NCBI RefSeq assembly: GCF_001720165.1
Contig: NZ_MCRI01000017.1
Coordinates: 1-51,011, forward strand
Reading direction: 5' to 3'
DNA: 51,011 nucleotides
Source: Methylophaga muralis
GTDB taxonomy: Bacteria > Pseudomonadota > Gammaproteobacteria > Nitrosococcales > Methylophagaceae
Each line of letters opens with the position of its first letter. Positions within the stretch are counted from its first letter, which is position 1. Shown here piece by piece: positions 42,753-51,011 of the stretch. A program made the position numbers and the translations under genes. The notes beneath the pieces are model-generated. The model saw nothing but the letters and a program-made list of their open reading frames with translations. It did not search any database and was not told where the DNA came from.

Positions 42753-44201
42753 ATGAAAAATTTGATCGCTACATTTATTTTTTTATTTAGCTGCGCGAGT
42801 ACAGCCCAGGCTAATTTAGACATTGCGCTACCTGAGATGGGCGATAGTGCCGGTGCATTAGTATCGCCTATTGAAGAGTATCAGGTCGGTCAATCCTTTT
42901 ACTGGCGGCTACAACAAACTGTCACACTGGTTGAGGATCCGGAAGTTAATAGCTACATACGCTCGCTTGGAAATAGATTGGTGGCGAACAGCGATGATCC
43001 GGGCCGTCCATTTACTTTTTTTGTCGTGCCAGACACCTCGGTTAACGCGTTTGCCGCTCCAGGCGGATTTATCGGGATTAATACTGGTTTGATGTTAACC
43101 AGTGAAGAAGAAGCTGAATTAGCGTCGGTTCTGGCGCATGAGATAGCCCACGTTACCCAGCGACATATTTTGCGTAACTTTGAGCGCTCCAAACGCATGA
43201 GTGTGCCAATGACAGCTGCAATGATTGCGGCAGCCTTGTTGGGTGTGGCCGATCCAAGTGTTGGTTCTGCGGCAATCATGGCTGTACAGGCTGGGAATGT
43301 GCAGATGCAACTGGATTATAGTCGAGCGCATGAAGCTGAAGCCGATAATCTGGGCATGCAAACCTTAGTAAATGCCGGGTTTGATCCACATGCAATGCCA
43401 CGCTTTTTTGAACGCCTACAAGTTGCTGGCCGCTTTTATGGTGGCAGCCAAATACCTGAATTTCTCCGAACTCACCCGATTACAGTGTCTCGTATTGCAG
43501 ATGCCAGAGGCCGCGCTGCAAATTATGAACCTCGCCCTCAACTGAGAGATGTTGAACAGTTTTATCTGATGCGTGAAAAGTTACGCGTGATGTCATCAAC
43601 CAATATGCGTGAGTTGATAAAAACCTACGAAGATAAATTGAAAGAAACACCGTCAGAAGATCAATCTATTACACGTTATGGTTATGCTTTGGCGTTATTA
43701 AAAAACGGTAATCTGACGCAGGCTCGCGATTTAGTTAATGGCTTAATTGATTTAGATGATAATCGGTTGAGCTATCATCTGGCGTTGGCTGATATTGAAA
43801 TTGCCTTGGGAAGAATGGATGCAGCACTGGCTATCTACAATGATTTTCAAAGGGTTTATCCTGATGATTGGGCTCTATCTATCAAACAGGTGCAGGCATT
43901 GTTAAGAGCAAATCAACCACAAAGAGCGATTCCCATTTTGCAACGCCAGTTAGATATTGGTGAGTCGTCTGCCACTTTGTATAGGTTGTTGGCCCAAGCT
44001 TACGGTGATATGGGGCAGAAAAGTCAGTCGCATGTCTGGCTGGCCGAGCATTACCATAGCTCGGGAAGATTAATGCAAGCCGCTGATCAATTACGTATTG
44101 CTGCAGATTATGCTCGTGGCGATGAATTTGAACTCTCTAAAATCAGTTCAAGGTTACGACAGATTGAAATGGATTTGGCGATGATGGAACAAGTGCGATG
44201 A
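42753..44201 (+). CDS. bepA: M48-family periplasmic metalloprotease/chaperone (BepA-like)
   Basis: Periplasmic protease of the BepA/YfgC class involved in outer-membrane protein assembly. The 482-residue product has a signal peptide (STAQA/NLD), the zinc motif with His129, Glu130, His133 in LAHEIAHVTQRH, a third ligand in AHEAEADNLGM, and C-terminal TPR helices (about 300-480). ATG at 42753 begins the signal peptide; the longer upstream reading is implausible. Its stop overlaps soxY (ATGA), starting an unusual five-gene chain. Confidence 0.9.
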   Translation: MKNLIATFIFLFSCASTAQANLDIALPEMGDSAGALVSPIEEYQVGQSFYWRLQQTVTLVEDPEVNSYIRSLGNRLVANSDDPGRPFTFFVVPDTSVNAFAAPGGFIGINTGLMLTSEEEAELASVLAHEIAHVTQRHILRNFERSKRMSVPMTAAMIAAALLGVADPSVGSAAIMAVQAGNVQMQLDYSRAHEAEADNLGMQTLVNAGFDPHAMPRFFERLQVAGRFYGGSQIPEFLRTHPITVSRIADARGRAANYEPRPQLRDVEQFYLMREKLRVMSSTNMRELIKTYEDKLKETPSEDQSITRYGYALALLKNGNLTQARDLVNGLIDLDDNRLSYHLALADIEIALGRMDAALAIYNDFQRVYPDDWALSIKQVQALLRANQPQRAIPILQRQLDIGESSATLYRLLAQAYGDMGQKSQSHVWLAEHYHSSGRLMQAADQLRIAADYARGDEFELSKISSRLRQIEMDLAMMEQVR

Positions 44202-44686
44202 CCGAAAAATTTGACGAAAATCGTCGTAAGTTAATTAAACAATCCATATCTGCTTCGACATTGGTTTTAGTTGCCGCCAGTGGTTTGACGATTCCTCGGG
44301 TGCTGCTAGCACATTGGCCACAAGATGCCTTCAATGCTGAAACCCTAGAAGATGCTATTTTAACGTTCCTTGGAGAAGCTGAAGAGGTCAATGATGAGGC
44401 GATTCAATTTACTATTGGATCACCACCGACTTATGCTGTGAACGGGGCGACAGTGCCGGTTGAAATCAGCAGCAGCTTACAAAATATTCAACGTGTGGCT
44501 TTTTTAGTTGAAAAAAACCCATTTCCTCTAGCCATGGCGCTTGAACCAACATCTGCGATGAGTTTTCCATTTAAAACAATGCTCAAAGTTGCCGAAGATT
44601 CAGAAGTCATTGCCATGGTCAAAGCGGACGATAAGCTTTACCGAACCAGTCGTTATGTTGAAATTGATATTGGCGGGTGTGCCTGA
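44198..44686 (+). CDS. soxY: SoxY-like thiosulfate carrier subunit
   Basis: Carrier protein that holds sulfur substrates on a C-terminal Cys. 162 residues, with a twin-arginine-type signal (RRKLIKQSISASTLVLVA) and C-terminal IDIGGCA; the classical ending is GGCGG, so one or two residues differ. No soxA, soxB, soxX or soxCD lies in the window, and the pair sits in a bepA/moxY operon, so a role next to a quinoprotein dehydrogenase rather than full thiosulfate oxidation is possible. Confidence 0.85.
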   Translation: MTEKFDENRRKLIKQSISASTLVLVAASGLTIPRVLLAHWPQDAFNAETLEDAILTFLGEAEEVNDEAIQFTIGSPPTYAVNGATVPVEISSSLQNIQRVAFLVEKNPFPLAMALEPTSAMSFPFKTMLKVAEDSEVIAMVKADDKLYRTSRYVEIDIGGCA

Positions 44687-45003
44687 TGGCCATAAAATCC
44701 AGAGACAGAATTCGGGCCAAACTGCAGGATGGCAATACTGTAGTGAGAATTTTACTGGCGCATCCCATGCACACAGGCCGTGGCAAGAATGAGCAAGATG
44801 AACTGATCCCGGCAGAGTTCATTCAGGATATTCGCTGTTGGCGCAACGAAGATGAAGTCTTAACCATCAAATGTGGGACAGCGACTTCGCGTAATCCATA
44901 TTTTGCGTTTCAGTTGATCGGTGGGGAAGCAGGGGATGTCATACGCTTACGTTGGGTAGATAATGTTGGGGCTAAGGGAACTGCGGAAACCACCGTCGTA
45001 TGA
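44686..45003 (+). CDS. soxZ: SoxZ-like sulfur carrier subunit
   Basis: 105-residue partner of SoxY with an immunoglobulin-like fold and no signal peptide, expected to be exported with SoxY. It shows RVRAKL-like DRIRAKLQDG, VRILLAHPMHTGRGKNEQDELIPAEFI and the ending GTAETTV typical of SoxZ. Start overlaps the soxY stop by one base, and its stop overlaps the sensor kinase gene by four. Confidence 0.87.
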   Translation: MAIKSRDRIRAKLQDGNTVVRILLAHPMHTGRGKNEQDELIPAEFIQDIRCWRNEDEVLTIKCGTATSRNPYFAFQLIGGEAGDVIRLRWVDNVGAKGTAETTVV

Positions 45004-46718
45004 GTCTGAAACTTCGCGCTAATTTATTTTTTGCTCTATTGCTGTTGCTATCAATGTTGGGTAGTGCGGTAATTCTGATAACCAATGCTAAACGTTCTGT
45101 TGAAGCCGAAGTCATTTCCACCATGGATGCGACAGCACATATTATTACCGTTACGCTGGCGGGCGGTGCGCTGGCTAGAGATACCAGCGTCAGTGAACAC
45201 ATGCATGAATTGGTGCGTGCATTAAGCGAGATCCGCAGTTTGCATATTCTCCTGTTTGATCGGCAAGGCTTGATGTTTGAGGGTATGCCGGACAGGGAGT
45301 TAGCAGTTCAACCACCTGTATGGTTTGTAAAATTATTGTTCCCCGATGTCTCACCTCTATCAAAGCGTTTCGGCTCTGGTCATATGGTGATTTATCCTGC
45401 GCCACTAATGGAAATCAGTGAGCGTTGGCAAGATGTTCGCGCCATTATGGCGCTTGGTATGATTATTTTTGTGATAGTAGCTTTCCTAATTTATTGGGGA
45501 GTCGGCTGGGTCATTAGACCATTGCAACGTTTGCTGGATGCCCTAGCCGGATTTGAGCGTGGTGATTTGCATATGCGACTGCCACGATTTTCATTGAAAG
45601 AGATGGACCAAATCAGTCAGAGTTTCAACCGGGTTGGTGATGCTTTGGAGCAAAGCTCAACCGAAAACCGCCGCCTGGCGATGTTAGTCAAGCAATCCGG
45701 AGATGCCATCCTTTCCTTAGACCATGCTGGTTACATTACTTTCTGTAATGCAGCAGCAGAACGATTATTTGCCGATATACCGAATTTATTAGGTGAGTCT
45801 CTTGCCTCGATGCCATTTCAACAAGACCGAAACAGCATTATTTCAGTATTAAATGGTTTTGAATCAGTTGAAAATCTAGAAACTACGCTCAAACGCAGTA
45901 ATGACGAATTACTTTCTTTATTAATCTCAACTGTTCCGCTAACGGAAAATGATGGCTGTGTTGCCGGTATGATTTGTACTTTGCGTGATATCACTGAACA
46001 TAAACAAGCCGAAAAAGCTCGTGCTCAACTCTATGAAACTCGCTTGTTAACCAATCACATGAATCAGGTTCAAGAAGCAGAACGCCGTCACCTGGCTCGT
46101 GAGTTACACGATGAATTAGGGCAGTGCTTAACAGCGATTAAAACCGATGCGGTGTTAATCCGTAATCGTTCAGAAACTACCGATAATAAAATTTTCCAAA
46201 GCGCTCAGGCGATCATCGATACCGCCAGCCATATTTATGATGTTGTGCACAATATGATTACCCGTCTACGCCCTAGTCCATTAGACGATTTAGGATTAAT
46301 GGCTACCTTGGAAGAAAGCATCAGCAAGTGGCAGCAACGTCAGCCTGACATTCACTTTAATTTGATTACTGAAGGCCAGTTAAATGGCTTTGATGAATCC
46401 ACTAATATGACGGTGTTTCGTGTGGTACAGGAAGCATTAACCAATGCGGTTCGACACTCAGATGCTGAAAATATTATGGTTAGCGTGATACGGGATAAAA
46501 ACGAAGCGACGGAACAGTTAACCATTAATATTCGAGACGACGGCAAAGGCATGGTCGTTAACGATTTTCACTCGGATGTGGATTTTGGTTTGCTAGGCAT
46601 GCGTGAAAGAGCGCAAAGTCTAGGAGGAAAATTTGATCTACAAAGTCAGTTGGGCGCCGGTGTCAATCTGACCATCACCATACCATTGGGGGTAAATGTT
46701 CACCATGAGTCTAAATAA
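45000..46718 (+). CDS. MoxY-like sensor histidine kinase
   Basis: NarX/MoxY-class membrane sensor kinase. In 572 residues: membrane segment 8-28, periplasmic LapD/MoxY-like domain (about 29-146), second membrane segment 147-168, HAMP (170-222), PAS (228-345), HisKA_3 with the phospho-accepting His in ERRHLARELHDELGQ, and an ATPase domain ending GLLGMRERAQSLGG. It is translationally coupled to soxZ and to the regulator downstream. The methanol-dehydrogenase gene 3 kb away suggests control of C1 oxidation. Confidence 0.87.
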   Translation: MSLKLRANLFFALLLLLSMLGSAVILITNAKRSVEAEVISTMDATAHIITVTLAGGALARDTSVSEHMHELVRALSEIRSLHILLFDRQGLMFEGMPDRELAVQPPVWFVKLLFPDVSPLSKRFGSGHMVIYPAPLMEISERWQDVRAIMALGMIIFVIVAFLIYWGVGWVIRPLQRLLDALAGFERGDLHMRLPRFSLKEMDQISQSFNRVGDALEQSSTENRRLAMLVKQSGDAILSLDHAGYITFCNAAAERLFADIPNLLGESLASMPFQQDRNSIISVLNGFESVENLETTLKRSNDELLSLLISTVPLTENDGCVAGMICTLRDITEHKQAEKARAQLYETRLLTNHMNQVQEAERRHLARELHDELGQCLTAIKTDAVLIRNRSETTDNKIFQSAQAIIDTASHIYDVVHNMITRLRPSPLDDLGLMATLEESISKWQQRQPDIHFNLITEGQLNGFDESTNMTVFRVVQEALTNAVRHSDAENIMVSVIRDKNEATEQLTINIRDDGKGMVVNDFHSDVDFGLLGMRERAQSLGGKFDLQSQLGAGVNLTITIPLGVNVHHESK

Positions 46719-47349
46719 AATAACGGTATTACTGGTTGATGATCATGAATTGGTTCGCGCCGGCTTTCGTCGCTTACTGGAAGATGGTGAAAAATTTCAG
46801 GTAGTGGCTGAAGCCGGATCGGGCGAACAGGCGGTGCAGGATTTTGCAAAGTATCATCCAAATGTCGTGGTGATGGATATTTCCATGCCGGGCATTGGTG
46901 GTGTCGGAGCTATAGAGCGAATTATTGCGCGTGAACCGACAGCGAAAATTTTAGTATTAAGTGTTCATGAAGATAGTGTCTTTACCACCCGTGCAATGCA
47001 GGCGGGAGCTTTGGGTTTTATTCCCAAACGAAGTGCACCAGAAGCCATGTTGAAAGCTGTTGAAATGGTTTCACAGGGACGCACCTGTATCGCTCCTGAA
47101 ATTGCTCAGCAACTTGCCATGCAGAAATTAACCGGCTCAGAGAATCCGCTTGATGTGCTAAGTCAGCGTGAGTTTGAAGTATTCAGACTGCTGGCTGAGG
47201 GTAAAACAGTGAACGAAATTGCGGATATTTTGAATTTAAGTCCAAAAACAGTTGGAACACACCATACCAATATTAAACAAAAGCTCAACGTATCAAATTC
47301 AGCAGAATTAGCTCGTTTAGCAATTCGCAGTGGTTTGCTGGAAGCTTGA
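46705..47349 (+). CDS. MoxX-like LuxR-type response regulator
   Basis: NarL/FixJ-class regulator of 214 residues with a receiver (Asp in VVVMDISMPGIGG) and a C-terminal LuxR helix-turn-helix (LSQREFEVFRLLAEGKTVNEIADIL then LSPKTVGTHHTNIKQKL). Start at 46705 overlaps the sensor kinase end by 14 bases. Probable partner of the MoxY-like kinase and a paralog of the frameshifted regulator at 48906. Confidence 0.9.
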   Translation: MSLNKITVLLVDDHELVRAGFRRLLEDGEKFQVVAEAGSGEQAVQDFAKYHPNVVVMDISMPGIGGVGAIERIIAREPTAKILVLSVHEDSVFTTRAMQAGALGFIPKRSAPEAMLKAVEMVSQGRTCIAPEIAQQLAMQKLTGSENPLDVLSQREFEVFRLLAEGKTVNEIADILNLSPKTVGTHHTNIKQKLNVSNSAELARLAIRSGLLEA

Positions 47350-47480
47350 TATAGCTGTATTTGATGCCGCACTACGTCTAGCAAAAAACGCTCTGAAGCG
47401 AACGTCTTGCTTTCCTGATTTGTAATCAGCAACCAGTTTTTATGGTGGCTAGCTCACATTCTTAATGTGCTTAAAGCTGC

Positions 47481-47546
47481 AGATCCTTACGCACATACTA
47501 TAATCTTGTTCATTTTCTGTTTTATGTAGCGTTGGTGTAAGGATCT
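47481..47546 (+). repeat. 10-base inverted repeat flanking the promoter of the second sensor kinase
   Basis: AGATCCTTAC (47481-47490) and its perfect complement GTAAGGATCT (47537-47546) are 46 bases apart. The -10-like TATAAT lies between at 47499-47504, and the right arm covers the AAGGA ribosome-binding site of the next gene. The 204-base gap otherwise holds nothing clear. Confidence 0.6.
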
Positions 47547-47553
47547 TTAACAG

Positions 47554-48909
47554 GTGAATTTGATACTCCAAGTCAATCTGATCATCGTGATGGTATTTAT
47601 CATCATGTGTGGCCTTGGTGTTAAAAGTACACTTGATGATATTCGTCTTCGAGTTGATCATGAACTGGATGTTTCGACAGAAGTGGCGAATTATGTCATC
47701 GAAGCACAAATCGCCCGGGTAGAAATGGCGTTATCTCAACAAGATTTATCACTTTCTGAATGGTCATCACTGTTTCACCTCAAAGATCTCCACGATATCT
47801 CACATGTCGATATTGAGCTGATTGCAAACAATGGTGTGTTACTTGATTCGAATCATCCGACCACCGCTAATCTACCTACAGGTCTGCCCCTTTGGTTGGA
47901 AAAACGTCTGAAAACATACTTAGGCCATACTGAAGTCATCATCACCCCGATTATCATTGCTGGGCAGCACAAAGGGGATATTGTGATAAGTCCCAATTTT
48001 CGTGCTGAATGGAACGATATTCATGCCTATATTAAAAAATCATTGATGCCGCTGATTTTGACTTTTTTTATAGGTAGTTTGATTATTGCCATAATTGCCT
48101 CACTGATTCTGTGGCCGGTAACAGACATGTTGCCAAAGAAAAATCAGCACACACAACCCTCACGCTCTCCGTTTGCTTTGTTAAGATTAAACCAATTACT
48201 GGCAGTAAATAAGCAACTCAAACTGTTAAAACAACGCTATGTAGATACCGATCAAAAGGTTGATGTGCTGAATCAGCAGTTAATGACCATTCAGGAATCC
48301 GAACGTAAGCGCTTATCCGCTGAATTACATGATGAGATTGGCCAACATTTAACTGCAATACAATTTGATTTAAACAACATAAAACATTCTGCCTCTCTTG
48401 ATGAAGCCAAAACCAGCGCGGCGGCAATTGATTCAGTGCATAGCCGCATGACTACTATTGTCCGCTCTATGTTGCAGCGCTTGCGTCCACCCGAGTTAAC
48501 CGAATTAGGCGTAAAAGGAGCAGTGACAGAATTATTTAATGATTGGGTCATTCGTCATCCTCATCATCACGCCAATCTATTAATAGAGGGGGACTTCAAT
48601 CAGCTGGATGAAACGCGGCAGTTAACACTTTATCGAATTGTTCAAGAGTGCCTGACGAATATCAGTCGGCATGCTGGTGCAGAAAATGTTCAAGTCGATG
48701 TGAATTTGCAATGCAATCACGACTCTGTATATATAAGTGTAAATGATAACGGAAACGGTTATCATCCCGAACTTTCAAATAATGGTTATGGTTTAACTGG
48801 AATGCGAGAGCGAGTAGAAGCGTTGTCAGGTAGTTTTGATATAGCTACTGGACCTGGCAAAGGAGTTGCGTTATCTGCGAGCTTTCCTACCCAAGGTGTT
48901 GCTGAATGA
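47554..48909 (+). CDS. MoxY-like sensor histidine kinase (second copy)
   Basis: A 451-residue kinase starting at GTG. Membrane segment 4-24, periplasmic LapD/MoxY-like sensor (about 25-165), second membrane segment 168-190, then HisKA_3 with its His in [16 protein letters not shown] and an ATPase domain ([21 protein letters not shown]). Unlike the first kinase it has no clear HAMP or PAS domain. Its stop overlaps the following regulator start (ATGA). Confidence 0.85.
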   Translation: MNLILQVNLIIVMVFIIMCGLGVKSTLDDIRLRVDHELDVSTEVANYVIEAQIARVEMALSQQDLSLSEWSSLFHLKDLHDISHVDIELIANNGVLLDSNHPTTANLPTGLPLWLEKRLKTYLGHTEVIITPIIIAGQHKGDIVISPNFRAEWNDIHAYIKKSLMPLILTFFIGSLIIAIIASLILWPVTDMLPKKNQHTQPSRSPFALLRLNQLLAVNKQLKLLKQRYVDTDQKVDVLNQQLMTIQESERKRLSAELHDEIGQHLTAIQFDLNNIKHSASLDEAKTSAAAIDSVHSRMTTIVRSMLQRLRPPELTELGVKGAVTELFNDWVIRHPHHHANLLIEGDFNQLDETRQLTLYRIVQECLTNISRHAGAENVQVDVNLQCNHDSVYISVNDNGNGYHPELSNNGYGLTGMRERVEALSGSFDIATGPGKGVALSASFPTQGVAE

Positions 48910-49549
48910 AAAATGAAATAAGAATTTTATTGGCTGATGATCATGAAGTGGTCAGATCTGGCTTAGCACGAATGCTTGAACGAAATGATGATATGCATAT
49001 TGTCGGCGAAGCATTAGTGGTGAGCAGGCTTATCAAATGTACACAGAACTTGATCCCGATATTCTCATCATGGATATGAGCATGCCGGGTATTGGCGGTC
49101 TTGAAGCGTTGCGGCGTATTTTGGTTCGTTATAACAAGGCTCGGGTCATCATGTTTTCCATGCATGAAAACGTCACCTTGGCAGTTCAGTCTATGAGTGC
49201 TGGTGCAGCGGCTTACCTGGCAAAGTCTGGCGATGCGGACGATATTGTCAAAGCCATCCGACAGGTTATGGAAGGTAAAAGTTATCTCAGCTCGGAAATG
49301 GCTCAGCGAATTGCCTTGCAAAGTGTCTCCGGTTCAGAGGACCCGATTCAGCGATTAACGGTACGAGAATTTGAAGTTTTCAGGCTGCTCGCTGAAGGTC
49401 ATCCACTGGAATATATCGCCGAAACTCTGAATTTAGGCCACAAAACTGTCGCGAATTACCAAACGATGCTCAAACAGAAGCTTGGTTTTCACTCATCTGT
49501 AGAGTTAGTGCGGCTTGCAATCAAATATAACGTCATAAAAAGTCATTAA
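48906..49549 (+). pseudogene. MoxX-like LuxR-type response regulator, frameshifted
   Basis: The ATG at 48906, overlapping the kinase stop, opens a receiver N-terminus ([21 protein letters not shown], then IVGEA) that runs out of frame at about 49010-49016 and stops at 49079. The other frame continues [25 protein letters not shown], a REC Asp, and the LuxR domain (LTVREFEVFRLLAEGHP, LGHKTVANYQTML) to 49549. A single lost base explains it. The paralog at 46705 shows the expected continuous sequence. It may be a sequence error or a real broken gene; downstream ATGs could make a truncated regulator. Confidence 0.82.
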
Positions 49550-49586
49550 TTTTCTCACCCTCTATAGGCACGAAACTGAGGAATAA

Positions 49587-49621
49587 CGGGAAGATCTTCC
49601 TTGTTCGGGAAAAAATCCCGA
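49587..49621 (+). promoter_or_regulatory. Tandem palindromic candidate operators upstream of xoxF
   Basis: Two similar sites lie 19 bases apart: CGGGAA-GATC-TTCC (containing the perfect 12-base palindrome GGAAGATCTTCC, 49589-49600) and CGGGAA-AAAA-TCCC (TCGGGA/TCCCGA, 49605-49621). They sit about 120-150 bases upstream of the xoxF start, suitable for a MoxX-type regulator. The second could also act as a weak terminator for the preceding regulator gene. Confidence 0.5.
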
Positions 49622-49736
49622 TATCAGAGTGATTGGTTCCTAATGATTCTCAGGCAAAATCGGAATAAAGTCACAACCTCATGAAAGAACAGCGACGCTG
49701 GCGTCATGAACGATAAAAACTATAGAGGACAACTTT

Positions 49737-51011
49737 ATGAAGCTGAAAACATTATCAATCGCAATGATGGGTTTAGTAGCACCAGGTCTGGTTGCTGCCG
49801 ATGAACTCATCGAAATGCAAAAAAATGCTAATAACTGGGTGATGCCTGCAGGTAACTATGCAAACACTCGTTATAGCGAACTGTCTCAAATTACTAAAGA
49901 CAATGTCAAAGATTTGAAAATGGCTTGGTCTTTCTCAACTGGTGTTTTACGTGGCCACGAAGGTAATGCTTTGGTCATGGACGGCACTATGTACGTTCAT
50001 ACAGCGTTCCCAAACATCGTTTTTGCTCTTGACCTGAACAACGATGGCGCCATCATCTGGAAATATGAGCCAAAACAAAACTACGATGAAACTGTACCAG
50101 TCATGTGCTGCGATACCGTTAACCGTGGTCTGTCTTATGGCGATGGCAAAATCTTCCTGAACCAAGCTGATACAACACTTGTTGCATTAGATATGAAAAC
50201 AGGTGAAGTGGTTTGGTCTGACAAACGTGATGATCCAAAAGTTGGCGCGACCAGCACAGCGGCTGCACACGTATTTAAAGACAAAATCATCGTCGGTATT
50301 TCAGGTGGTGAATTTGGTGTTCGTGGTTATGTTCAAGCTTATGACTTAGATGGTAACGTTAAGTACAAAGCGTACAGCACCGGTCCTGACGCAGAAATGT
50401 TAGTTGACCCAGAAAAAACCATGTCTATGCTGAAACCAGTTGGCAAAGATTCTTCATTGAAATCTTGGCAGGGTGATCAGTGGAAAATCGGTGGTGGTAC
50501 CACTTGGGGTTGGTATTCTTATGACCCTGACCTGAACCAGTTCTACTATGGTAACGGTAACCCATCTACTTGGAACCCAGTACAACGTCCAGGCGACAAC
50601 AAATGGACAATGTCTTTGTGGGGTCGTGATTTAGACACTGGTATGGCGAAATGGGTTTACCAAATGACGCCTTACGATGAGTGGGACTATGACGGTGTTA
50701 ACGAAAACATCCTGGTAGACCAAAAAATCAAAGGCCAAATGCGTAAAATGTTAGTGCATTTTGACCGTAACGGTTTTGGTTACACCATGGATCGTGAAAC
50801 AGGTGAATTGTTGGTTGCTGAAAAGTTTGACCCAGCAGTTAACTGGTCAAATGGCGTTAACCTGAAAACTGGTCTGCATGATCGTGTAGCGAAATACTCA
50901 ACTGCACGTAACGGTGAAGACGTGAACACCACTGGTATCTGCCCAGCAGCATTGGGTACAAAAGATCAACAGCCAGCGGCATTCTCACCACGCACAGGTC
51001 TGTTCTATGTT
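49737..51011 (+). CDS. xoxF: Lanthanide-type methanol dehydrogenase large subunit, partial
   Basis: Periplasmic PQQ-dependent methanol dehydrogenase, cut by the window after 425 residues (full length is near 600). Signal peptide ends LVAA/DE. It has NANTRYS-like [30 protein letters not shown] with the vicinal Cys124-Cys125 ring and TWGWYSYDP. Catalytic Asp317 is followed two residues on by Asp319 ([10 protein letters not shown]), the D-x-D feature of lanthanide enzymes; calcium MxaF has Ala there. GAGGA lies eight bases before the ATG. Its size and motifs fit XoxF5. Confidence 0.93.
   Translation, partial: MKLKTLSIAMMGLVAPGLVAADELIEMQKNANNWVMPAGNYANTRYSELSQITKDNVKDLKMAWSFSTGVLRGHEGNALVMDGTMYVHTAFPNIVFALDLNNDGAIIWKYEPKQNYDETVPVMCCDTVNRGLSYGDGKIFLNQADTTLVALDMKTGEVVWSDKRDDPKVGATSTAAAHVFKDKIIVGISGGEFGVRGYVQAYDLDGNVKYKAYSTGPDAEMLVDPEKTMSMLKPVGKDSSLKSWQGDQWKIGGGTTWGWYSYDPDLNQFYYGNGNPSTWNPVQRPGDNKWTMSLWGRDLDTGMAKWVYQMTPYDEWDYDGVNENILVDQKIKGQMRKMLVHFDRNGFGYTMDRETGELLVAEKFDPAVNWSNGVNLKTGLHDRVAKYSTARNGEDVNTTGICPAALGTKDQQPAAFSPRTGLFYV

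Noticed and set aside
49737-51011. Calling the dehydrogenase MxaF (calcium type)
   Set aside because: The [10 protein letters not shown] motif and overall sequence fit XoxF; MxaF has Ala in place of the second Asp.
1-51011. CRISPR array, insertion sequences or prophage
   Set aside because: No regularly spaced repeats, transposase, integrase or phage structural genes were found on reading both strands.

Overview
The window looks like chromosome of a marine, Methylophaga-like methylotrophic gammaproteobacterium. The support is a XoxF-type methanol dehydrogenase at the right edge, two MoxY/MoxX-like two-component systems beside it, a PQQ precursor gene (pqqA), a DSF (rpf) signalling cluster and gammaproteobacterial flagellar, ferrochelatase and BepA genes. 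The genus is inferred from gene content and was not searched. No phage, insertion sequence or CRISPR array was seen.

Layout. 1-8.2 kb: an OprO/P-type porin, then a minus-strand oxyanion/metal cluster: ModE-like regulator, TupA-like tungstate-binding protein, and a four-gene overlapping or tightly packed operon (TonB-dependent receptor, solute-binding protein, di-heme oxidoreductase-family protein, ModA-like protein). No permease or ATPase lies here. 8.2-14.4 kb: a DUF2333 protein and an ABC-2/GldG/DUF4340 export operon. 14.5-27.0 kb: a nitrogen island. A minus-strand amiC-amiR-like sensor/antiterminator pair diverges from urtABCDE-ureEF-ureAB(fused)-ureC-ureG-ureD. The urt side has two NtrC-like sites, a sigma-54 promoter and a long leader ending in an intrinsic terminator; the amiC-like gene is also preceded by a terminator. 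This suggests nitrogen control plus urea- or amide-triggered antitermination. 27.1-29.8 kb: cheV, flgA, flgM, flgN. 29.8-33.9 kb: hemH, a TIGR01777 epimerase, a DUF523/DUF1722 protein and a Tat-signal histone-deacetylase-fold hydrolase. 34.0-38.6 kb: rpfF converging on rpfG-rpfC; rpfG has a frameshift near its 3' end. 38.9-40.0 kb: a CbiX-like chelatase, a small hypothetical gene, stand-alone pqqA and tRNA-Arg(CCT). 40.0-42.7 kb: a second porin, DUF502, DsrE-like and TusA genes. 42.7-47.3 kb: overlapping bepA-soxY-soxZ-moxY-moxX. 47.5-49.5 kb: a second sensor kinase/regulator pair whose regulator is frameshifted. 49.7 kb to end: xoxF, cut by the window.

The genes join C1 oxidation (XoxF, PQQ, MoxYX, possibly SoxYZ) with urea nitrogen acquisition, Mo/W handling and diffusible-signal/c-di-GMP control. 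All functional statements come from reading motifs and context; no database search was possible.
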